This document shows, one piece after another, positions 1-6,147 of a stretch of 9,281 nt of DNA. The DNA is taken from contig JACDAR010000121.1 of NCBI GenBank assembly GCA_013695335.1, positions 1-9,281 on the forward strand, given 5' to 3'. The position numbers and the translations under genes are program-made. The stretch's first letter is position 1. Each line of letters begins with the position of its first letter. The stretch is from Rubrobacter sp. (GTDB lineage Bacteria; Actinomycetota; Rubrobacteria; Rubrobacterales; Rubrobacteraceae). The notes under the pieces are model-generated. The model was not told the origin of the DNA, did no database searches, and saw nothing but the letters and a program-made list of their open reading frames with translations.

Positions 1-263
1 GAGGACGGGTGAACGTCTTCGCCGGGCTGGCTGGCGCTGGATGGGCCGAGGTGGAGGCGAACCTGATCCACTACAACGAACTCGAAGTCTCTGGCGCCTC
101 AGACTCCCGCCGCCCCGACTACGGCGCAGCCCTGCGCCTCATCGAATCAGGCCGCGTGGACGTATCCGGGATGGTCACGCACCGCTTCCCACTGGCCTCT
201 GTACATGAAGCCCTCGACGTTGTGGCCGGGGGAGATGGGATCAAGGTGGCTGTACTACCGTGA
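1..263 (+). CDS. Zinc-type (MDR) alcohol/polyol dehydrogenase, C-terminal fragment cut by window edge
   Basis: Only the last 87 residues are in the window. The reading frame is open from base 3 (GRVNVFAG...) to a TGA at 261-263, so the GTG at base 9 is an internal valine and not a start. The visible part matches the end of medium-chain dehydrogenases of the sorbitol/threonine dehydrogenase type: a strand ending in VNVFAG, the NLIHYNELEVSGAS segment typical of these enzymes, then SGRVDVSGMVTHRFPL followed by EALDVV and a final KVAVLP. The catalytic zinc ligands and the Rossmann motif would lie upstream. The family oxidises secondary alcohols or polyols with NAD(P). A polyol substrate would suit the sugar genes further right, but this gene is on the other strand and several kilobases away, so a link is only a guess. 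The family is fairly sure, the substrate unknown. Confidence 0.85.
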   Translation, partial: GRVNVFAGLAGAGWAEVEANLIHYNELEVSGASDSRRPDYGAALRLIESGRVDVSGMVTHRFPLASVHEALDVVAGGDGIKVAVLP

Positions 264-317
264 GTCGTAAGCAGTAAATCGTAAGTCGAAAAAACAAAAC
301 TCGACTTACGGCTCACG
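259..317. terminator. Nested inverted repeat between convergent genes, candidate bidirectional terminator
   Basis: Two stems share the same right arm. The inner one is a perfect 10-bp repeat, CGTAAGTCGA at 280-289 and its complement at 301-310, with an A-rich 11-base loop. The outer one pairs 259-271 with 305-317 over 13 bp with one T/G wobble. The left side thus carries two related copies of TCGTAAG that compete for one right arm. The position, directly after the dehydrogenase stop and before the 3' end of the minus-strand ABC ATPase gene, suits a two-way transcription terminator. There is no classical T-run after either stem; the run of A lies in the loop. It could also be a small dispersed palindromic repeat. 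Confidence 0.5.
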
Positions 318-355
318 CACCCACCGGGTAAGGAATTCTTCTACCGGGGTTCGGT

Positions 356-1117
356 TCAGAGTACGGCTTCGAGGAAACGTTGCGTGCGGGGATCTTTGGC
401 GCCCCTGACCAGTTCGGCAGGCGGGCCTTCTTCGATCAGGCTCCCCTCGTGCATGAACACCATCCGGTTTGCTACCTCGCGGGCGAATCCCATCTCGTGG
501 GTCACAACCATCATGGTCATGCCCAATTCCCCGGCGAGATCCTTCATCACCGCAAGCACCTCCCCTATAAGTTCGGGGTCGAGGGCCGACGTTGGCTCGT
601 CGAACAGCATGACTTTAGGTTGCATGGTCAGGGCGCGTGCGATGGCGACGCGCTGCTTCTGCCCGCCGGAGAGACGTATGGGGTGCTCGTCTTTCTTGTC
701 CGCTACGCCAACCTTCTCAAGAAAGTGCATTCCCAGTTCTTCTGCGTCCTTCTTCTGCATCTTCTTGACCGTGCCGGGGGCGTCGCTGACGTTCTGTATG
801 ACGCTCAGGTGTGGAAACAGGTTGAACTCCTGGAAAACCATCCCTGTTCGCATCCGGATATCGTGTACCGTGGCCCGTCTGAGGCGTGAGGTGTGCGGCC
901 CCGCCTCGAACCCTATTCCATCCACCTCGATGTGGCCGGATGTCGGCTCCTCGAGCAGGTTCACGCACCGGAGCAGCGTGCTCTTCCCAGAGCCAGACCG
1001 ACCGAAGATCACGATTACTTCACTGGAAGCCACGTCCATGGTGATGTCTTTCAGTACCTCGTTCTGACCGAACCACTTGCAGACGTTCCTGAGGCTGACT
1101 ATGGGGTTAGTGTCCAT
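356..1117 (-). CDS. Polar amino-acid ABC transporter ATP-binding protein (GlnQ/HisP type)
   Basis: This 253-residue protein has the usual length of the GlnQ/HisP family, the cytoplasmic ATPase that powers uptake of polar amino acids. All nucleotide-binding motifs are present: Walker A GRSGSGKST at 39-47 (arginine at the second position, where proline or serine is more usual), Q-loop at VFQEFNLFPHL with Gln96, ABC signature LSGGQKQR at 149-156, Walker B VMLFDEPTSALD at 169-180 with catalytic Glu174, and the H-loop His207 in VVTHEMGFA, which is typical of amino-acid importers. The ATG start overlaps the end of the upstream permease gene by 11 bases if that gene's original frame is followed, so the two were translationally coupled. 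No strong Shine-Dalgarno site precedes it. The gene itself is intact, but its permease partner is frameshifted and its binding protein truncated, so it may be an orphan now. Family assignment is very sure; the amino acid carried is not known. Confidence 0.95.
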   Translation of the reverse strand: MDTNPIVSLRNVCKWFGQNEVLKDITMDVASSEVIVIFGRSGSGKSTLLRCVNLLEEPTSGHIEVDGIGFEAGPHTSRLRRATVHDIRMRTGMVFQEFNLFPHLSVIQNVSDAPGTVKKMQKKDAEELGMHFLEKVGVADKKDEHPIRLSGGQKQRVAIARALTMQPKVMLFDEPTSALDPELIGEVLAVMKDLAGELGMTMMVVTHEMGFAREVANRMVFMHEGSLIEEGPPAELVRGAKDPRTQRFLEAVL

Positions 1118-1945
1118 GCGTCTGATTCCTGACGTAGCCTCTTTCGAGCCGCCTCTCCAGTTTGGCCTGGAAATAGGTGAGGATGCTCGTGAGGATCCAG
1201 TAGATTATCGCGGCGACGACGGCGTCTCCAGGCTGTGGAAATACTGGCGGCCTATCTTGGAGGCGCGGAAGAACAGTTCCTGGGTGCCGACGATGCCGAC
1301 GAGCGCGGAGTCCTTGGTCATGGCTATGAACTCGTTGCCCGTCGGCGGGATGATGGTCCGCACTGCCTGGGGAAGCACTATGCGCCTTGTGGTCTGCCAT
1401 CGCGTCATGCCAAGAGCCTGCGCGGCCTCAGCCTGACCGTACCCCACGGATTGGATACCGGCGCGGAAGATCTCAGCCATATAAGCCCCGTAGTTGAGCC
1501 CGAGTGCCAGAATACCCGAGGTGACCGATCCAAGGATAAAGAGCGGGGCCAGCGCCTCAGGCGCGTAGCTCGCGAGTTGCGGAAGGCCAAGGTAGATAAA
1601 GAAGATCTGGACGATGAGCGGCGTCCCCCGGATGAAGGATATGTAGAAACCGGAGACGCCGTACAGGACCGGGTTGCTGGAGATCCGGGCCAGCGCGGCC
1701 ACCAGCGCGAGCGGAACGGCGAGCAGGATGCCGCCGACGGAGATCAGGATAGTTAGCGGGACGCCGCCCAGTATGTAGGGCAGCCAGTCCACCATGAACT
1801 GCGTGTCGAACTGGAACGCCACGAAGAGGACGGCGAGCGCCACGAAGATGAACGCCCACACCACCGCGAGCTTGGTTCGGAACGAGAAGCGCCCGAGCCA
1901 GGCTTCGATGGCGTCCCTGACGCCGTCCACGGTCCTGGTCGTCAT
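1107..1945 (-). pseudogene. Polar amino-acid ABC transporter permease, frameshifted near C-terminus
   Basis: Membrane subunit of the HisM/GlnP type. From the ATG at 1943-1945 the frame gives an N-terminal hydrophobic segment (AVVWAFIFVALAVLFVAF), then the transporter core starting at LPYILGGVPLTILIS, the FIRGTPLIVQIFFIYLGLP motif, and the EAA loop AEAAQALGMTRWQTTRRIVLPQAVRTIIPP that contacts the ATPase. It runs to RQYFHSLET and then drifts out of frame, ending at a TAA at 1205-1207 after the unrelated tail PSSPR. The expected C-terminus (VVAAIIYWILTSILTYFQAKLERRLERG) continues in the adjacent frame to a TAA at 1107-1109. A single missing base near 1219-1225 explains this; restoring it would give about 279 residues, the normal length. 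It is either a real inactivating mutation or a sequencing error in a GC-rich stretch. The last transmembrane helix would be lost in the mutant. The neighbouring ATPase gene overlaps the original end. Confidence 0.85.
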
Positions 1946-1946
1946 G

Positions 1947-1960
1947 GGAGTACGGACTCC
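1947..1960 (-). promoter_or_regulatory. Small hairpin covering the permease ribosome-binding site
   Basis: Just before the permease ATG the minus-strand message reads GGAGTCCGTACTCCCATG. GGAGT and ACTCC can pair around a 4-base loop. The GGAG is the only Shine-Dalgarno-like sequence here and lies inside the stem, so folding would hide it. The stem is only five base pairs, so this may be chance. Spacing from GGAG to ATG is rather long, about 11 bases. Confidence 0.25.
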
Positions 1961-1964
1961 GTCC

Positions 1965-2381
1965 CTACTCCTTGGTAGTCAGGTCGGTGCCGCCGTACCA
2001 CTTCTCCGAGAGCTTGGTCAGCGTACCGTCATCGTGCATCTCGCCTATTATCTTGCTCATCTCGTCCCGGAGGGGCTTGGAGTCGGACGACGAGTTCTTG
2101 TCGAGGGCGGCTGCCAGGGGCTCGTAATAGAGCGGGGCGCCGACGATCTTGATCGGCTTCCCGGCCTCGATGGCTCCCTCAAGCGTGGGCAGGGCCGAGA
2201 TCGCCGCGTCGAGCCGCAGCCCGTCGCCTATCTCCAGGTCCTGGATCGCCGAGGTATCCGTGTCGTAGGTCTGGATCTGGGGGTCGTCCACGACGAAGTC
2301 GATCTTCTCCCCAGGCACGTTGAGCGTCCCGTCCAGATATTGCTCGTAGTCGCTCTCCGGGAAGAGCCTGGTCCCGAACCT
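1965..2381 (-). pseudogene. Amino-acid ABC transporter substrate-binding protein, C-terminal half only
   Basis: The frame ending at TAG 1965-1967 encodes the C-terminal part of a family 3 periplasmic-type binding protein, which captures the ligand outside the cell for the permease downstream. Visible parts are TRLFPESDYEQYLDG, the hinge-region strand KIDFVVDDPQIQTYD, the GKPIKIVGAPLYYEPLAAALDK segment, and the typical end MHDDGTLTKLSEKWYGG. The GTG at 2316-2318 is an internal valine (LNVPGEKIDF), because family-like sequence continues upstream without a break to about 2376. Beyond that the minus frame gives no family-like sequence, while the plus strand becomes clearly coding for a Rieske oxygenase. 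About half of a normal 250-300 residue protein is missing, including the signal peptide or lipobox and lobe 1. It sits 19 bases before the permease gene, the normal order for these operons. It cannot make a working binding protein. Confidence 0.85.
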
Positions 2382-2781
2382 GCCCGGCCTGACGGAGGAA
2401 CAGGAGAGAAAGACCTACCACTTCCAGCTCTTCCCGAACATACTGATCAGCGCCCACCCAGACTACGTGATGACCCATATCCTGTGCCCCCTTGCCCCAG
2501 ACCGCACCCGCATCGAATGCGAATGGCTGTTCTCCCGCGAAGCCGTGGAGTCGGATGGCTTCGACCCCACATACGCCAGCGAGTTCTGGGACATCACCAA
2601 CGAGCAGGACTGGAAGGCATGTGAAGCCGTGCAGCGGGGTGTCTCTTCACGCGGCTACCGACAGGGTCCCCTGTCTCCCCGTGAAGATGCAGTATACGAC
2701 CTCATTACGCTCGTGGCCGGTGGCTATCTGGAAGGCGGCGTAGCACGTCCGGCCAGCCGCAACCCCGAGGCCGTCTGGTAG
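2377..2781 (+). pseudogene. Rieske ring-hydroxylating oxygenase alpha subunit, C-terminal remnant
   Basis: The plus-strand frame from about 2377 (NLPGLTEEQERKTYHF) to TAG 2779-2781 encodes about 134 residues that look like the end of the catalytic domain of aromatic ring-hydroxylating oxygenases. Characteristic stretches are LFPNILISAHPDYVMTHILCPLAPDRTRIECEWLF, EFWDITNEQDWKACEAVQRGVSSRGY and the final GPLSPREDAVYD. In this family the aspartate of the FWD motif is the third ligand of the mononuclear iron. The Rieske [2Fe-2S] domain (CxH...CxxH) and the two iron-binding histidines would lie upstream and are absent. Upstream of about 2377 the sequence belongs to a different gene on the opposite strand. 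No Shine-Dalgarno site or credible start is seen; the first possible starts (GTG 2467, ATG 2470) lie inside conserved sequence. A full alpha subunit has about 380-450 residues, so this is a dead fragment. The intact family oxidises aromatic compounds or alkyl-ammonium compounds such as carnitine; which one cannot be said. Confidence 0.8.
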
Positions 2782-2814
2782 CCGCAAGTTTCAAGGAGCT
2801 ACGCAGACTTGCGG
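2782..2814. terminator. Inverted repeat between convergent genes, candidate terminator
   Basis: CCGCAAGT at 2782-2789 and its exact complement ACTTGCGG at 2807-2814 enclose a 17-base loop. The stem starts directly after the stop codon of the Rieske remnant and ends 3 bases before the TAA of the minus-strand aminotransferase gene. It occupies almost all of the gap between these convergent genes. There is no T-run on either strand, so it is not a canonical intrinsic terminator. Confidence 0.45.
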
Positions 2815-2817
2815 AGC

Positions 2818-4014
2818 TTATGATCCGCGGACTACTTCGTCGAGCGTGGCGCAGAAGCGTTCGATCTCTTGGTCCGTGTTGAAGTAGTGGACTGACGCCC
2901 GCACCATTTCGCCCAGGTTCCGTGCCTCGGAGTCGAGGAGGGTGGAGGCCGGCGGCGCGACGGATACGTTGATGGCGCGGGCAGCGAGGACATCCTTTAT
3001 CTCCCCAGCGCTCCTGCCTTCCGCAGTGAAGGTCACGATGCCACAGCGCTCTTTGCCGATGTCCCGCACCGCCACGCCAGGAATATCGGTGAGACTGATG
3101 CGAAGGCTCTCCGCGAGGGCGTAGACACGATCCCGGATCGCTTCGAGCCCTATGTCCAGGGCATAATCCACGGCGACACCGAGGCCGACCTTGCCAGCGA
3201 AGTTCGTCTCCCAGTTCTCGAACCGTCTGGCATCCGGCCGGATCTCGAATCGGTCACTGGCCGTCCACTCGGCGGCGTGCAGATCCAGGAATGGAGGTTC
3301 GAGATGCTCAAGAACCTCGCGCCTGACGTACAGGAACCCGGTCCCCCTAGGGCCGCGCAGGTACTTCCGGCCCGTTGCAGAGAGCATGTCGCAGCCGATC
3401 TCCCCTACATCCAGCGGCATCTGCCCGGCTGATTGACATGCGTCGAGCAGGTACAGGCAATCTGCCTCGCGGGCGACTTCCCCTACCTCCTTCGCCGGGT
3501 TGACGAGGCCACCGTTGGTTGGAACGTGCGTGATGGCGATGAGCTTCACCCGCTCGTCTATCATGTCGCGCAGGGCGGGGATGGAGATCTGACCGTGCTC
3601 GTCGCTCGGGACCGGCTCGACTACCGCACCGGTCTTCCTGGCCACCTGCAAGTAGGCTATATAGTTGCTTGCGTACTCGGCCTGGGCGCTCAGGATGCGA
3701 TCTCCCGCCTCAAAAGGGATCGAGTAGAAAGCCATGTCCCAGGCGCGGGTGGCGTTCTCGATCACCGCGACCTCATCCGCCGCGCACCCGAGCATCCTGG
3801 CAGTCGCACCGTAGACTCGCTCCAGTGCCTCCTGCTCGCGCGCGGCAGCCTCGTAGCCCCCGATCCTGGCTTCCAATTCTAGATGCCCCACGGTAGCCCG
3901 CAACACAGGCTCGGGCATCAGCGAGGAACCGGCGTTGTTGAAGTGAAGCACTTCCCCGCAACCTGGCGTATCGTTTCGCAACTTCTCGACATCCAGCGTC
4001 ATCGGCGCAGGCAT
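2818..4014 (-). CDS. Class V PLP-dependent aminotransferase (cysteine desulfurase/isopenicillin N epimerase-like)
   Basis: A 398-residue fold-type I PLP enzyme of the class V group. I chose the ATG at 4012-4014 (MPAPMTLDVEKL) because AAAGGAG lies 8 bases upstream; an in-frame start 12 codons earlier lacks such a site. Counting from this start, FNNAGSSLMP at 25-34 is the family's substrate-end motif, LLDACQSAGQ holds Asp191, expected to bind the PLP ring nitrogen, and SATGRKYLRGPRGTGFLYV holds Lys217, the expected Schiff-base lysine. The residue before Lys217 is arginine, while classical cysteine desulfurases have histidine there. There is no obvious catalytic-loop cysteine of the NifS/SufS kind, so sulfur transfer for Fe-S clusters is not the first guess; lyase, epimerase or aminotransferase activity is possible. 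It is the last gene of the minus-strand block, 101 bases after the RpiB-like gene. Its role among sugar genes is unclear. Family sure, substrate unknown. Confidence 0.88.
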   Translation of the reverse strand: MPAPMTLDVEKLRNDTPGCGEVLHFNNAGSSLMPEPVLRATVGHLELEARIGGYEAAAREQEALERVYGATARMLGCAADEVAVIENATRAWDMAFYSIPFEAGDRILSAQAEYASNYIAYLQVARKTGAVVEPVPSDEHGQISIPALRDMIDERVKLIAITHVPTNGGLVNPAKEVGEVAREADCLYLLDACQSAGQMPLDVGEIGCDMLSATGRKYLRGPRGTGFLYVRREVLEHLEPPFLDLHAAEWTASDRFEIRPDARRFENWETNFAGKVGLGVAVDYALDIGLEAIRDRVYALAESLRISLTDIPGVAVRDIGKERCGIVTFTAEGRSAGEIKDVLAARAINVSVAPPASTLLDSEARNLGEMVRASVHYFNTDQEIERFCATLDEVVRGS

Positions 4015-4020
4015 GAATAC

Positions 4021-4029
4021 GTCTCCTTT
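4021..4029 (-). promoter_or_regulatory. Ribosome-binding site that fixes the aminotransferase start
   Basis: The minus strand reads AAAGGAGAC here, and the ATG at 4012-4014 follows GGAG after 8 bases. This favours a start 12 codons inside the longest open frame. Confidence 0.7.
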
Positions 4030-4115
4030 CTCACACGGTGAAGATAGCAAGAAAGGCGGGGCATTGTGGGCTGATGTCGCATGGTTCTGTGGCGTGCATT
4101 CGCAGGTTTACCGGG

Positions 4116-4598
4116 TTACGTTGGCAGCTTGCCAGTCTCCTCGTAGTCGATAATGACCTGGACCTTCTCCGCAGACGGAGAAGATGGGTCGAACTCGTAG
4201 CCGAGCCACTGCTTCACTATCCTGTCGGCGAGTTTGGGGGCAACGACGCGCTCTCCCAGCGCCAGCACCTGGCAGTTGTTTGAGAGGATGGACCGCTCTA
4301 TGGAGTACGGGTCGTGGGCCACCGCGGCCCGGATGCCCTTCACCTTGTTGGCCGAGATGGCCTCGCCAAGTCCCGTGCCGCCGAAGAGAACGGCCCTATC
4401 AGCCTCACCCCTGGCGACCGCCTCGGCGGCCTTTATGCATGGGATGGGATACGGGGTCTTGTCGCCCTCGTCCTCCACGCCGAAGTCGCGGACTTCCTTC
4501 ACCCGTGGGTCGTTGCGCAACTGCTCCGCTATGAAGTTCTTGAGGTTCACGCCAGCATCATCCGAGCCGACCGCCATCACGTACTGCCTGTCATCCAA
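4116..4598 (-). CDS. RpiB/LacA/LacB-family sugar-phosphate isomerase
   Basis: A 160-residue protein, the usual length for this family, which interconverts aldose and ketose phosphates in the cytoplasm (ribose 5-phosphate, allose 6-phosphate, galactose 6-phosphate or tetrose 4-phosphate). The start is TTG at 4596-4598, preceded by GGAGG with 6-base spacing; no in-frame ATG is nearby. Family motifs are VGSDDAGVNLK at 10-20, PYP at 49-51, LFGGTGLGEAISANKVKGIRAA at 71-92 and CQVLALGERVV at 109-119. The active site is not that of E. coli RpiB. The DHAG histidine is Asp14, the catalytic Cys position is Gly74, Glu79 sits where Mycobacterium tuberculosis RpiB has its catalytic base, and the usual HND/HNN loop reads SNN (106-108). 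This suggests a substrate other than ribose 5-phosphate. EryI-type D-erythrulose/erythrose 4-phosphate isomerases belong to this family and fit the neighbours, but that is inference. It lies 119 bases after the MFS gene. Confidence 0.9.
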   Translation of the reverse strand: MDDRQYVMAVGSDDAGVNLKNFIAEQLRNDPRVKEVRDFGVEDEGDKTPYPIPCIKAAEAVARGEADRAVLFGGTGLGEAISANKVKGIRAAVAHDPYSIERSILSNNCQVLALGERVVAPKLADRIVKQWLGYEFDPSSPSAEKVQVIIDYEETGKLPT

Positions 4599-4661
4599 GG
4601 CTATCCTCCATGTGGTCGGGTTTCATTAAGATCTCCAATGATCTCTCCTCCCGGCTTCGCA

Positions 4662-4698
4662 TCGGTCGGCCGCGCAACAGCGATGGATGCGCGACCGA
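4662..4698. repeat. GC-rich imperfect inverted repeat between the MFS and RpiB-like genes
   Basis: TCGGTCG followed by CCGCGC on the left can pair with GCGCGACCGA at 4689-4698, giving about 10 bp with a two-base bulge and a loop of roughly 14 bases. It sits in the 119-base gap between the MFS stop and the RpiB-like start. No T-run follows on the minus strand, so it is not a clear intrinsic terminator. It could protect a processed 3' end or reduce read-through, setting different levels for the genes on either side. It may be chance in GC-rich DNA. Confidence 0.35.
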
Positions 4699-4717
4699 CG
4701 AATGAAGTCGGATTCCC

Positions 4718-6058
4718 TCAGTGGCCGAACGAAGGCTCCGCGTCCTCCGCAGAGTATCCTTCTTCTCCAGGATCGGCCTCGCTCTTTATGAACGAGGTAA
4801 GGAAGGCGCTTATCACGTAGAGGGCTGAGTAGGCGATCACGACGCCACCGTAACCCACGAAGGGGTTGAGGGCGGTGGCGACAGCCGTCCCGATGAACGC
4901 GGCGCCGCCGGCGCCGGTATTGAGGATGGCGAGCGCGGCGCCCTTGTCATGGCGTTCGACCATCGAGGGCATCAGGGCTGAGAGCGGCACGAAGCCAGCC
5001 AGCAGGATACCGTACATCATGCCGAGCGCGACCGAGACGGCGTAGCTCTGCGTGAGCAGGGACCCGAAGTACCACAGTGGCACGGAGATCGCGCAGCCGA
5101 TGCAGCCGAACCAGGTCACCGTCCGCCGCCATCCGAAGTAGTCGCCGAAGATCCCAAAGAACAGGTTAGCGCCGATGTTGGCCCCGTAGACCAGGGACAC
5201 GAGGATCGAGTACTGCCCGCCGCCCATGAAGCCAGACTCGCTGGTCCCCGTCACGAATACGAAGGGCATGAAGTAGAAGAACCCGTACTGCGGCGAGGTG
5301 TTCACGATGCGGACGAAGCCGCCGAGGGCCGTCCGGGGATCTCGCCAGAGTATGTCGATGCCTTCGAGAAGGCGCTTGTAGCTCCTCGGGTTCTCCACGT
5401 TTTCGTCGGCGATAGGTTGGAGACCATGCGCCTCGCGCACCAAGAACCCTCCTATAACGCTGCCGATGGCGACGATGATTAGCGAGAGCCAGAAAGTGTT
5501 GTAGATGCCCACGAGCGGTACGGAGATGGCGGCGACAACGGCGCCCAGGGTAGGCAGCCCGCCGGTAAAGGCGAACCAGAACCACCCGGCTGCAGATCCC
5601 CTCATGTGTACCGGGGTAACCGTCTGCGCCCACACCAGGAACCCGAACGCGAACAGCGGGTACGCGAGGCCGCGGATGCCGTAGACCGTGGCCACGAAGA
5701 AGAGGCTCCCCGAGTTGATGGCAAAGGTGAGGAAGATTATCTCGAAGATGATCCAGATCGCCGCGCCAAGTTGCATCACCCGCTGGGAACCCCAGATCGC
5801 CGAGAGCGTGCCGGAGAACCACGAGGCAATGAGGACGCCGACGCCGTAGACGGTGCCGGTAACCAGCGTGGCCTGGCCGCCCGCGAGTCCTCCTTCGGAG
5901 GTCAGGTAGCCAGGGAGCTGGCTGATCTCGACGCCGTCCCCGATCATGAAGATAAAGACGGCCACGAAGCCCCAGAAGATCGGCCTGGGCATCCCCAGGC
6001 GCTCGATCCTACGGCCGAAAGCCCCGTACTCGGATTGTGATTCTTGCTGACTACTCAA
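4718..6058 (-). CDS. MFS transporter, polyol permease type (RbtT/DalT/CsbX-like)
   Basis: This 446-residue integral membrane protein looks like a complete 12-helix major facilitator. Helix 1 starts around residue 27 with FWGFVAVFIFMIGDGVE (28-44); the IGDGVE stretch resembles the ribitol and D-arabitol permeases of the RbtT/DalT/CsbX group, which import polyols with protons. The loop after helix 2 (SGTLSAIWGSQRVMQLG, 82-98) is the usual MFS motif A place but only loosely matches it. A hydrophilic middle loop spans about 208-245, and a second copy of motif A is seen in GIFGDYFGWRRTV. The C-terminal tail is short and acidic. The start is TTG at 6056-6058, with GGAG 6 bases upstream. The flanking kinase, dehydrogenase and isomerase genes support a polyol or sugar substrate. 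The exact substrate cannot be told. The gene begins 89 bases after the dehydrogenase gene. Confidence 0.88.
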   Translation of the reverse strand: MSSQQESQSEYGAFGRRIERLGMPRPIFWGFVAVFIFMIGDGVEISQLPGYLTSEGGLAGGQATLVTGTVYGVGVLIASWFSGTLSAIWGSQRVMQLGAAIWIIFEIIFLTFAINSGSLFFVATVYGIRGLAYPLFAFGFLVWAQTVTPVHMRGSAAGWFWFAFTGGLPTLGAVVAAISVPLVGIYNTFWLSLIIVAIGSVIGGFLVREAHGLQPIADENVENPRSYKRLLEGIDILWRDPRTALGGFVRIVNTSPQYGFFYFMPFVFVTGTSESGFMGGGQYSILVSLVYGANIGANLFFGIFGDYFGWRRTVTWFGCIGCAISVPLWYFGSLLTQSYAVSVALGMMYGILLAGFVPLSALMPSMVERHDKGAALAILNTGAGGAAFIGTAVATALNPFVGYGGVVIAYSALYVISAFLTSFIKSEADPGEEGYSAEDAEPSFGH

Positions 6059-6147
6059 CCTGTACTCCTTTGTGCTGGGTTATGGGCGATGGCTGACGGT
6101 GAACGAGTGGATTCACAACATGGCTTTTCGCTCCTGCCTCAAACGCA

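Noticed and set aside
380..1067. Long plus-strand open frames opposite the ABC ATPase
   Set aside because: Shadow frames in GC-rich DNA; the minus strand carries a full, well-conserved ATPase.
1794..2624. Long plus-strand open frame of 276 codons spanning the junction
   Set aside because: It lies antisense to the permease and binding-protein genes and in a different frame from the Rieske remnant; its product is low-complexity, Arg/Pro-rich and like no family.
2467..2781. Rieske remnant as a genuine short gene starting at GTG 2467 or ATG 2470
   Set aside because: Family-like sequence extends upstream of these codons to about 2377, no ribosome-binding site is seen, and a catalytic-domain tail alone has no known function.
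4015..4115. Possible promoter or terminator before the aminotransferase gene
   Set aside because: Apart from the ribosome-binding site I see no stem with a T-run and no clear promoter elements.
6059..6147. Possible promoter or hairpin in the gap before the MFS gene (GTGAA/TTCAC, 5 bp)
   Set aside because: The stem is too short and no convincing -35/-10 pair could be read; nothing beyond the ribosome-binding site is supported.
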